A stretch of DNA of 5,022 nucleotides from Bacillota bacterium (GTDB taxonomy: Bacteria > Bacillota > Clostridia > Christensenellales > Borkfalkiaceae): NCBI GenBank assembly GCA_023403375.1, contig JAEYEN010000048.1:1-5022 (forward strand). The letters run 5' to 3'. The translations under genes and the position numbers were made by a program. Each line of letters begins with the position of its first letter. The stretch's first letter is position 1. This document shows positions 1 through 5,022 of this stretch, in pieces. The notes under the pieces were generated by a model. The model was not told where the DNA came from. It saw only the letters and a program-made list of their open reading frames with translations, and did no database searches.

Positions 1-861
1 AGAATAAACCGTGTAGCAAAGTCCCATTTCTTCACGAATTTTCTGGAAGAGCCTGCTGCTCATTCCGCCGCCGAAAACGGTGTTTGCGATAGCGAGCGCG
101 TCTGACCTGTCGTCGCCCGACTTAAAAGTGGGAAAGCAAAGACCTATATGCGCCTGCTCTATCTTTTTTATCTTTCTTAAATTTTCTTTATACGTTCCGC
201 CCGTTACGAACTGCGCGGCGGATTTTATGCGCGTAAATTTCTCGGCAAAATATTTTTCGGCTATTTCTTCCGCATACCGTACGTCTACGTTACCCGCAAC
301 GGATATTACCACGTTATCTGCGGCGTAGTATTTATCCATATATTCCAGAACGTCTTTTTTGGTAAACCGTTTAATGTTCTTAATACTGCCGAGTATTGTT
401 CTGCCAAGCCCCTTATCGCCGTAATAACCTTTGGCAAGCAGGTCAAGACATAGGTCTTCGGGCGTGTCCTCGCTCATATTTATCTCTTCTATGATAACGC
501 CTTTTTCCTTTTCCAGCTCTTCTTCTTTAAAAGTCGCGTTAAAGAAAATATCGGAAAGTATTTCCATAGACTGTTCTAAATGTTCCGAAGTGGATTTTGT
601 ATAGAAACAGGTTATTTCCTTAGACGTAAACGCATTTATCTGCGCACCTATACAATCTATATCGTCGGAAATATCGAAAGCCGAACGCTTTTCGGTTCCC
701 TTAAAAACCGTATGTTCTATAAAATGCGATAGCCCGTTTTCTTCTTCGCTTTCGTTCACGCTGCCCGTTTTTACAAGCACCCCGCAGGAAACCGATAAAA
801 GTCCTTCTATTTTTCTTACGACGAGTTTAAGCCCGTTAGAAAATCTTTTTATTGTTGTCAT
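1..861 (-). CDS. M16 family zinc peptidase (MlpA/YmxG-like), C-terminus cut by window edge
   Basis: Reading the minus strand from the ATG at 861 gives 287 codons with no stop before position 1, so the C-terminal third of a protein that is usually about 400-430 residues is missing. The inverted zinc motif HFIEH lies at residues 46-50: H46 and H50 bind zinc and E49 is the catalytic base. The third ligand fits E126 in the stretch EKGVIIEEI, at the spacing known for M16 enzymes. FGGGMSSRLFQKIREEMGL near residues 265-285 is the conserved start of the second, inactive half. No signal peptide or membrane segment is visible, so it is probably cytoplasmic. A GGAGA ribosome site (866-870) sits 4 bases before the ATG and decides the start. 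The gene follows the deacetylase on the same strand, as mlpA follows ylxY in Bacillus subtilis, but it also has its own promoter. The family assignment is very safe. The substrate is unknown and the MlpA orthology rests on gene order. Confidence 0.95.
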   Translation of the reverse strand, partial: MTTIKRFSNGLKLVVRKIEGLLSVSCGVLVKTGSVNESEEENGLSHFIEHTVFKGTEKRSAFDISDDIDCIGAQINAFTSKEITCFYTKSTSEHLEQSMEILSDIFFNATFKEEELEKEKGVIIEEINMSEDTPEDLCLDLLAKGYYGDKGLGRTILGSIKNIKRFTKKDVLEYMDKYYAADNVVISVAGNVDVRYAEEIAEKYFAEKFTRIKSAAQFVTGGTYKENLRKIKKIEQAHIGLCFPTFKSGDDRSDALAIANTVFGGGMSSRLFQKIREEMGLCYTVYS

Positions 862-865
862 AAAT

Positions 866-870
866 TCTCC
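866..870 (-). promoter_or_regulatory. Ribosome binding site of the M16 peptidase gene
   Basis: GGAGA on the minus strand is separated from the ATG at 861 by 4 bases (862-865). It is a good Shine-Dalgarno match and lies 12 bases downstream of a perfect GCCGAA/TTCGGC hairpin, so leader folding could influence access to it. Confidence 0.7.
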
Positions 871-882
871 GATAGTATGTAT

Positions 883-963
883 GCCGAATTTTTCGGCGCG
901 TTTTTATTTATTCTTTACTTTATTCCTTACCGAATTAAATATTATATTCAATTCGTAATTCGG
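883..963 (-). promoter_or_regulatory. Leader with two potentially alternative hairpins upstream of the M16 gene
   Basis: Two perfect inverted repeats lie in the probable 5' leader of the M16 transcript. The first is CCGAATTA (963-956) with TAATTCGG (937-930), with an 18-base loop. The second is GCCGAA (897-892) with TTCGGC (888-883), with a 3-base loop, ending 12 bases before the ribosome site. The 5' arm of the first can instead pair over 7 bases with AATTCGG of the second (890-884), so the two folds can exclude each other. Neither hairpin is followed by a T-run on the minus strand, so neither is a normal terminator. Pairing is seen by eye; a regulatory role is inference, and the AT-rich setting makes chance repeats possible. 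Confidence 0.35.
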
Positions 964-998
964 TTTTCTATTCAATTTATTTTCGTTATCGATTTTTT

Positions 999-1028
999 AT
1001 TATACTATTTACCGCGGCGTTTCGTCAA
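999..1028 (-). promoter_or_regulatory. SigmaA-type promoter for the M16 peptidase gene
   Basis: On the minus strand TTGACG (1028-1023) and TATAAT (1004-999) are separated by 18 bases. The -10 box is a perfect consensus and the -35 box matches 5 of 6 positions. The -35 box contains the TGA stop (1027-1025) of the upstream deacetylase gene. Transcription would start near 992, leaving a leader of about 130 bases. The M16 gene could also be reached by read-through from the deacetylase gene, since no terminator is visible between them. Confidence 0.65.
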
Positions 1029-1741
1029 GAGATATTTTCGCTTACCGTTACCGCCTTAAACCCGTTATTTTTACAATATTCCAAAACGTCTTTAAGCGCG
1101 GCAAGGGTGTGAGATTTCGGGTGCATAAGAATAAGGTCGCCGCCCGCCATATTTTTTACCGCTCTGTTATACACAACGGTTTTATCTTTATCGCGCCAAT
1201 CAATTGTATCTCTCGTCCACATAATAACTTTATATCCGCAATCGTTTGCGGCGGCAAGAGTAACGTCTGAAAAACTCCCTGACGGCGGCGCGAACAAAAG
1301 GTCTTTTTTGCCCGTGAACGCCGTTATTATTTTAGAGCAGTTTTCTATCTCCGCCATGTTCTGCTCGTAATTCAGTTTTTTGTGGTCTTTATGAAAATAA
1401 CCGTGATTTGCAAGTTCGTGGTTATTATCCGCTATATATTTAATCGTTTCGGAATTATCGTCCGCCCAGCACCCGCCTATAAAAAAGGTCGCTTTCGCGC
1501 CGTACTCGTTAAGCGTATCCACAATAGATTTAACTATGTCCGCGCCTTCGTAAACGTTAAACATAAGCGAAACGTTTTTCTCGTTCTCGTTGCCTTTATA
1601 AATTGCCTGAACGCTTTTATCGCCGTAAATCGGAACCACCGTTTCTCCGATAAACCCCACCGAAAATACCGTGATTACCAAAACTGCAATTATAAGGTCG
1701 GCAAAAATCGCGTACTTGCGCTTTCTATCTATTTTCTTCAT
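1025..1741 (-). CDS. Membrane-anchored CE4 polysaccharide deacetylase-like protein (YlxY-like), altered active site
   Basis: The product has 238 residues. A basic N-terminus (KKIDRKRK) is followed by one hydrophobic segment at residues 11-31, which suggests an uncleaved membrane anchor with the rest outside. A NodB (CE4) domain fills about residues 55-236. Its motifs can be followed but several are changed. Motif 1, usually FDD, is F61-N62-V63. Motif 2 keeps the histidines H113 and H117 (NHGYFH). Motif 3 is A151-P-P-S-G155, lacking the usual arginine. Motif 4 is RDTIDW (177-182) and motif 5 is LILMH with H207. CE4 enzymes remove acetyl groups from peptidoglycan or chitin-like sugars. With both motif-1 aspartates gone, activity here is doubtful, although an FNVY-type motif 1 may be normal for this subgroup. 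An AGAGG ribosome site (1751-1755) lies 9 bases before the ATG. Its place between pnp and the M16 gene matches B. subtilis ylxY. Family is safe; catalysis and substrate are not. Confidence 0.88.
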   Translation of the reverse strand: MKKIDRKRKYAIFADLIIAVLVITVFSVGFIGETVVPIYGDKSVQAIYKGNENEKNVSLMFNVYEGADIVKSIVDTLNEYGAKATFFIGGCWADDNSETIKYIADNNHELANHGYFHKDHKKLNYEQNMAEIENCSKIITAFTGKKDLLFAPPSGSFSDVTLAAANDCGYKVIMWTRDTIDWRDKDKTVVYNRAVKNMAGGDLILMHPKSHTLAALKDVLEYCKNNGFKAVTVSENIS

Positions 1742-1750
1742 TTTAAGATA

Positions 1751-1755
1751 CCTCT
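1751..1755 (-). promoter_or_regulatory. Ribosome binding site of the deacetylase-like gene
   Basis: AGAGG on the minus strand lies 9 bases before the ATG at 1741 and supports that start. No convincing -35/-10 pair was found upstream of it. Confidence 0.6.
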
Positions 1756-1830
1756 ATTCATTTTATGAACGGGCAATTTTTAAAATACTGTTATTACCCA
1801 CAAAAAATAAAGACAGAAACAACAATTTCA

Positions 1831-1859
1831 CTGCAACAGCCGAAAATTGCGGTTTTTTT
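1831..1859 (+). terminator. Weak terminator-like hairpin upstream of the glycosyltransferase operon
   Basis: CTGCAA (1831-1836) can pair with TTGCGG (1847-1852), including one G-T pair, around a 10-base loop, and seven T follow (1853-1859). No plus-strand gene precedes it in this window, so it would stop antisense transcription coming from the deacetylase gene, or attenuate an undetected upstream start. The stem is short, so it may be chance. Confidence 0.25.
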
Positions 1860-1995
1860 AGTCTGCGCCGCCGTTATTGGGCGGTTTCTACGCCATAGAA
1901 ATACACTCTACTCCGAATAGAATTTAAAAAAACCAACTCTCTCTTAACAAATAAAAAGCGTAGATTGGCGAAGCGATAGTTTCTATCGCGTTTAC

Positions 1996-2024
1996 TTGCG
2001 GAGCGGTTTTAACGCTGATAAAAT
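1996..2024 (+). promoter_or_regulatory. Probable promoter of the glycosyltransferase/acyltransferase operon
   Basis: TTGCGG (1996-2001) and TAAAAT (2019-2024) are spaced by 17 bases. The -10 box matches 5 of 6 consensus positions and is preceded by TG one base upstream (TGaTAAAAT), an extended -10, which would compensate for the poor -35 box. Transcription would start near 2031, so the message would open with the AGGCG-GGAA-CGCCT hairpin. If this is right, the inverted repeats left of it are not part of the operon message. Confidence 0.4.
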
Positions 2025-2070
2025 TATTGCATACAGGCGGGAACGCCTTAAAATCAGTTAAAAAAACAAT

Positions 2071-2074
2071 AAGG
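2071..2074 (+). promoter_or_regulatory. Ribosome binding site of the GT8-acyltransferase gene
   Basis: AAGG lies 8 bases before the ATG at 2083. It is a modest match, but an in-frame TAA at 2059-2061 and the absence of another ATG between make 2083 the best start. Confidence 0.5.
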
Positions 2075-2082
2075 CATTTATT

Positions 2083-3981
2083 ATGAAAAACAAAGAAAAC
2101 CAACAAAGTCGGAAAGAGTTAAAAGCCGACGCATTAAACTTAAAAAGCAATAAAAAAGAAACGAAAAGAAAAAAACGCGAGTTAAAATCGCGGCAAAAAG
2201 AAGTAAAAAAGGAAGTGCCCGTATTTTTCGCCGTAGACGACAACTATTCCTGCTTTCTTGCGGTTGCGCTTAAATCCATTAAAAACAACGCGTCGAAAGA
2301 CTATATTTATTCTGTATACGTGCTTCACGACGGGTTAAAGAAAGACACGATGACGGCGTTAAAAAATGCGGAAGACGAGAATTTCACAATCAGATTCGTT
2401 AACGTGAGAATGCGGCACCTTATGTTTCAGAACAAACTTCATACCAGAGATTATTACTCGAAATCGACCTATTACAGGTTATTCATACAAAGCCTTTTCC
2501 CCGAACTCGACAAAGCGATTTATTTAGACAGCGACATAATAGTTACGGGCGATATTTCGGAACTTTATAACTATGATTTAGACGGCTATCTCGTGGGTGC
2601 GGCAAACGAAGACGTTATGCAAAACACCAACGTTTTCGGCGAATACGTAGAAAAGGCTTTGGGAATAAACAGGAATTTATTTTTTAATGCCGGCGTGCTT
2701 GTGTTAAACCTTAAAGCGTTCAGGAAAGAAAAAGTCGAAGAAAAGTTTTTGAAACTTTTAACGCGTTATAAGTTTTCGGTAACGCAGGACGAAGACTATC
2801 TTAACGTTATTTGCAAAGACAAAATTTTGTTTATAAGCAATGCTTGGAACGTTTCCCCTGCCGTTATTAAAAACGACGAAGAGATTAAACTTATTCATTA
2901 CAAAATGGATTTAAAGCCGTGGCATTACGACGGCGTGAGATACGGCGAGTATTTTTGGGAATACGCCGCACAAACCGAATTTTACGACACGCTTAAATTT
3001 ATGAAGAACAATTACGGAATAAACGAAAAGTCGCGCGACAAGGAAACTTACGAAAAACTTGTTGCTCTTGCGAAAGCCGAAGCGGAAAAAGACGACAGTT
3101 ATTGCAACGTGGAGTTAAAGGGAAATAAACCAAAAAAGAAAAGCAGAAAAGAAAAAATGCGTTACGAAAAACATAAAGAGCGGCTTGAAGTTTTAGAGAG
3201 AATAAAACTTTTAGAGCAAAACGGCATTTTCGACAAAGACGTAGAAAACGACCCGCCCACTATTCCGCTTGACGCCGCCAAAGTAGACTATCTTTGTAAA
3301 AAGCCGATAAACAAATTAAAAACGGCGGTCGTGAACAAAATTGCGAGAGCGTATATTCAGAAGATGATAAACAAAAAACGTCTTATCATAAAAGAAATCA
3401 AAGGAATAGAAAATTTAGAAAATCTTAACGAAGGCGCGGTTATTTTATGCAATCATTTTAACGCGTTCGACAATTTTGCCATGCAGTTGGTTTTTGAAAA
3501 GGCGGGGCAACACAAAAAGCGCAAGTTATACAAAGTAATAAGAGAAGGAAACTATACTTCTTATAAAGGGTTATACGGAATGTTTTTCAGAAACTGTAAC
3601 ACTCTGCCCCTTTGTTCTTCGTTTAAGACTATGAAATATTTTCTGTCCGCAACAGACGAAATTTTATCACGAGGGGACTACATTTTAATTTATCCCGAAC
3701 AGGCTATGTGGTGGAATTACAAAAAAGTTCGCCCGTTCAAAAGCGGCGCTTTTGACGTTGCGGTAAGGCAAAACGCGCCCGTTTTACCCGTTTTTATAAC
3801 TTTTACGGACAGCGAAGTTTTAGACGTAGACGGCTTTAAGGTTAAAGAATATACCATACACGTTATGCCGCCCGTATACCCCGATAAATTAAAGTCGGCA
3901 AAAGAAAATTCCGAAGCGCTGCGCATTGCGGCTTTTAATGCGTGTAAAGAAAAAGAAAAGGAAGTGTACGGCGAATTATGA
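2083..3981 (+). CDS. Fused GT8 glycosyltransferase and PlsC-type acyltransferase
   Basis: This 632-residue protein has two catalytic domains. Residues 1-44 are very basic (18 K/R) and probably helical. Residues 46-305 form a GT8 (GT-A fold) glycosyltransferase: AVDDNY (50-55) at the nucleotide-sugar site, STYYRL (128-133), the metal-binding D149-S-D151, FNAGV (201-205), QDEDYLN (235-241), and HY...KPW (272-280). Residues 316-400 are a charged, partly coiled-coil linker. Residues 437-600 resemble PlsC lysophospholipid acyltransferases: the catalytic HX4D motif is H458-FNAF-D463, PEQ at 538-540 stands where PEG of the PEGTR motif is expected, and VLPVFIT (567-573) follows. There is no signal peptide or clear membrane span, so it probably works at the inner face of the membrane. 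A likely role is adding a sugar from a UDP-sugar and an acyl chain to one lipid. The stop overlaps the next start by 4 bases, so the two genes are coupled. Domain calls are strong; donor, acceptor and product are unknown. Confidence 0.92.
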   Translation: MKNKENQQSRKELKADALNLKSNKKETKRKKRELKSRQKEVKKEVPVFFAVDDNYSCFLAVALKSIKNNASKDYIYSVYVLHDGLKKDTMTALKNAEDENFTIRFVNVRMRHLMFQNKLHTRDYYSKSTYYRLFIQSLFPELDKAIYLDSDIIVTGDISELYNYDLDGYLVGAANEDVMQNTNVFGEYVEKALGINRNLFFNAGVLVLNLKAFRKEKVEEKFLKLLTRYKFSVTQDEDYLNVICKDKILFISNAWNVSPAVIKNDEEIKLIHYKMDLKPWHYDGVRYGEYFWEYAAQTEFYDTLKFMKNNYGINEKSRDKETYEKLVALAKAEAEKDDSYCNVELKGNKPKKKSRKEKMRYEKHKERLEVLERIKLLEQNGIFDKDVENDPPTIPLDAAKVDYLCKKPINKLKTAVVNKIARAYIQKMINKKRLIIKEIKGIENLENLNEGAVILCNHFNAFDNFAMQLVFEKAGQHKKRKLYKVIREGNYTSYKGLYGMFFRNCNTLPLCSSFKTMKYFLSATDEILSRGDYILIYPEQAMWWNYKKVRPFKSGAFDVAVRQNAPVLPVFITFTDSEVLDVDGFKVKEYTIHVMPPVYPDKLKSAKENSEALRIAAFNACKEKEKEVYGEL

Positions 3982-4541
3982 AACTATATTTTATCATTAT
4001 CGCCGCGGCGAACATAATAATAGACTTTTTTAATATTATCTTCGGAACGGACGTCTGGTACGCGGTTATATTATGGACTGCGATTTGCACTTTTGCCGCC
4101 TTTACGATAGACCTTTTACTTGCGATTTTAATCAGGCGGTTACCGGAAAACGCTTTTTCGCCCGAAAAGAGAATTTTTACGATATTTAACTTTGAAAAGA
4201 CTTTTTATGAGAAAACGGGCATTAAAAAATATAAAGACCGAGTGCCCGAACTCGGCAAATTTTCAGGGCTGAGCAAACGCCGTGTTGAGAGTCCTAAAAG
4301 TCCCGAGTACGTTTTCAGGTATATGCGTGAATGTTGTTACGGAGAAGTTATACATTTTGCGTCCGTATTCATCGGTTTTGCCGCAATGTTTTGCTGCCCT
4401 GCCGCACTTTGGCTTTCGGTCGGACTACCCGTTGTTATCGTTAACGCCCTGTTATGCTATTTGCCTTTTACCGTGTTAAGATATAACCGAAAAAAACTTT
4501 CCGCCGTATACCTTATGCTGAAAAGAAAAATCGCCGTATAA
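3978..4541 (+). CDS. CrtO-like (glycosyl-4,4'-diaponeurosporenoate acyltransferase family) membrane protein
   Basis: The product has 187 residues with hydrophobic segments near 3-22, 27-52, 126-139 and 142-165, so it is an integral membrane protein. It resembles, from memory, Staphylococcus aureus CrtO, the enzyme that esterifies a fatty acid to the sugar of staphyloxanthin. The shared stretches are FNFEKTFYEK with KKYKDRVPELG (71-93), a basic/acidic helix ending GEVIHFAS (122-129), and a C-terminal N-x-L-x-C-Y-L-P-F then LRYNRKKL before LKRK (156-184). S. aureus CrtO is about 165 residues, so this one is slightly longer at the N-terminus. The ATG at 3978 lies inside the end of the preceding gene (ATGA overlap), with AAGGAAG (3958-3964) upstream, so translation is probably coupled. 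Beside a glycosyltransferase-acyltransferase fusion, it most likely acylates the sugar of a glycolipid; a carotenoid substrate is not supported by anything in this window. The family call is made by motif recall, not alignment. Confidence 0.75.
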   Translation: MKLYFIIIAAANIIIDFFNIIFGTDVWYAVILWTAICTFAAFTIDLLLAILIRRLPENAFSPEKRIFTIFNFEKTFYEKTGIKKYKDRVPELGKFSGLSKRRVESPKSPEYVFRYMRECCYGEVIHFASVFIGFAAMFCCPAALWLSVGLPVVIVNALLCYLPFTVLRYNRKKLSAVYLMLKRKIAV

Positions 4542-4572
4542 CGTGCGGCAAAAAACGTTACGCTAAACGTAT

Positions 4573-4602
4573 AAAAAAACCGTCGGATTTCCGACGGTTT
4601 TT
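4573..4602. terminator. Bidirectional intrinsic terminator between converging genes
   Basis: A perfect 12-base-pair stem (4575-4586 with 4591-4602) with core CCGTCGG/CCGACGG and an ATTT loop is flanked by A-runs on the left (4573-4579) and T-runs on the right (4598-4602, then further T-runs to 4616). Read on the plus strand it ends the acyltransferase operon 31 bases after its stop. Read on the minus strand the A-run becomes the T-run and ends pnp. One hairpin therefore probably serves both convergent units. Confidence 0.92.
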
Positions 4603-4637
4603 CGTTTTTTGTTTTTGAAATTTTGTTTTAACAAGTC

Positions 4638-4673
4638 CTAATATTTTTATATTAGTCTTATAATATTAGTCTT
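4638..4673. repeat. Short AT-rich direct and inverted repeats at the end of pnp
   Basis: ATATTAGTCTT occurs twice, at 4649-4659 and 4663-4673, and the right copy contains the pnp stop codon (minus TAA, 4668-4666). The left copy also forms a perfect 7-base-pair hairpin, CTAATAT (4638-4644) with ATATTAG (4649-4655), around a TTTT loop. It looks like a small local duplication; no function is evident. Confidence 0.5.
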
Positions 4674-5022
4674 CGATTTTTTTCAAAAGTTTAAGGTCTA
4701 TACCCTTTTCGCCGATTTTAATTATTTCGACTTTAACTTTATCGCCGATAGCCAAAACTTCTTCTACGCTGTTTATGCGTTTTTCGCTCATTTTAGAAAT
4801 GTGAATCATTCCGTCTTTACCGGGAGCGAGTTCGCAGAAAGCGCCCGTTTTGGGAAGAATTCTAACTACTTCGGTTATAAACATATCGCCCACTTCGGGT
4901 TCTTTTACGATAGAAAGGATAATCGCTTTTGCTCTTTCGATACCCGCGTCGTTACCGACAGCGGCGATATTTACCGTTCCGTCGTCGTCGATGTCTATCT
5001 TAACGCCCGTTTCTTCGATAAT
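4666..5022 (-). CDS. pnp: Polynucleotide phosphorylase, C-terminal KH and S1 domains (5' end outside window)
   Basis: The frame is open from the right edge to the TAA at 4668-4666 and gives the last 118 residues of a protein normally about 700 long. Residues 1-40 of the fragment are the KH domain, with IIEETGVKIDIDDDGTVNI typical of PNPase. Residues 45-114 are the S1 RNA-binding domain: GDMFITEVVRI, KTGAFCELAPGKDGMIHIS, and a closing strand GIDLKLL. PNPase degrades RNA from the 3' end using phosphate; KH and S1 grip the RNA. The protein stops almost directly after S1 without a long tail. The ATG at 4893 lies inside the S1 domain and is not the start. It converges with the plus-strand operon and shares its terminator. 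In B. subtilis pnpA is followed by ylxY and mlpA on the same strand; here those two genes lie further along the minus strand beyond the operon. Confidence 0.95.
   Translation of the reverse strand: MIEETGVKIDIDDDGTVNIAAVGNDAGIERAKAIILSIVKEPEVGDMFITEVVRILPKTGAFCELAPGKDGMIHISKMSEKRINSVEEVLAIGDKVKVEIIKIGEKGIDLKLLKKIED

Larger units (their letters stand above)
1742..2082. other. Divergent intergenic region rich in inverted repeats
   Basis: This 341-base gap separates the deacetylase-like gene (minus) from the glycosyltransferase operon (plus). I see no convincing gene in it. It holds many short perfect inverted repeats: GCAATTTT (1773-1780) with AAAATTGC (1843-1850); CCGCC/GGCGG (1868-1884, 7-base loop); TCTACGC (1887-1893) with GCGTAGA (1958-1964); GCGATAG/CTATCGC (1973-1989, 3-base loop); AGGCG/CGCCT around a GGAA tetraloop (2035-2048), flanked by CTGAT (2015-2019) and ATCAG (2053-2057). 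Two related segments, TTGGCGAAGCG (1965-1975) and TTGCGGAGCGG (1996-2006), look like a degenerate direct repeat. It could be a structured leader or an intergenic repeat element. It fits no riboswitch class I know. Confidence 0.5.

Noticed and set aside
80..328. Plus-strand 82-codon open frame
   Set aside because: It is antisense to the conserved M16 peptidase frame and resembles no protein.
1382..1898. Plus-strand open frames over the deacetylase gene and its upstream region
   Set aside because: They are antisense to a gene with clear CE4 motifs and have no ribosome site or recognisable domain.
1861..2082. Known riboswitch class upstream of the operon
   Set aside because: I compared by eye with the c-di-GMP, fluoride, preQ1 and yybP-type motifs and found no matching conserved core.
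1924..2106. Minus-strand 60-codon open frame in the divergent intergenic region
   Set aside because: Its ATG lies inside the glycosyltransferase gene, it has no ribosome site, and it runs through the inverted repeats; no known protein is recognised.
2083..4541. Lipopolysaccharide core biosynthesis genes (GT8 enzymes are common there)
   Set aside because: The pnp-ylxY-mlpA setting points to a Firmicute without lipopolysaccharide, and the fused PlsC and CrtO-like partner fit a glycolipid better.
2083..4541. Insertion sequence or integrated mobile element carrying the operon
   Set aside because: No transposase, integrase, terminal inverted repeats or target duplication were seen at the operon borders.
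4666..4893. Separate small S1-domain protein starting at the ATG at 4893
   Set aside because: The same frame stays open to the window edge and encodes a PNPase KH domain just before S1, so this ATG is internal.

Overview
The window looks like a chromosomal piece of a Clostridia-type Firmicute with low-to-moderate GC. The taxon is inferred from gene order and protein style and no marker gene fixes it. On the minus strand, read from the right edge leftwards, come the C-terminal end of polynucleotide phosphorylase (pnp, cut by the right edge), a membrane-anchored CE4 polysaccharide-deacetylase-like protein, and an M16 zinc peptidase (cut by the left edge). This is the order of the Bacillus subtilis pnpA-ylxY-mlpA block, which supports all three assignments.

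That block is interrupted between pnp and the deacetylase by a two-gene operon on the plus strand (2083-4541). Its first gene encodes a 632-residue protein that joins a GT8 glycosyltransferase domain to a PlsC-type acyltransferase domain through a highly charged linker. Its stop overlaps the start of the second gene by 4 bases. The second gene encodes a small membrane protein of the CrtO type (glycosyl-4,4'-diaponeurosporenoate acyltransferase family). One sugar transferase and two different acyltransferases in a coupled pair suggest assembly of an acylated glycolipid. The lipid is unknown, and no carotenoid gene is seen here.

The operon and pnp converge on a strong hairpin terminator (4573-4602) with a T-run on either strand, so it probably serves both. 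The operon and the deacetylase diverge from a 341-base intergenic region (1742-2082) rich in short perfect inverted repeats, with a plausible promoter for the operon at 1996-2024. The M16 gene has its own good sigma-A-type promoter, whose -35 box overlaps the deacetylase stop codon, and a leader of about 130 bases with two hairpins that could pair alternatively.

The most interesting item is the GT8-acyltransferase fusion coupled to a CrtO-like acyltransferase and placed inside an otherwise conserved housekeeping block. No CRISPR array, transposase, tRNA or rRNA was seen.
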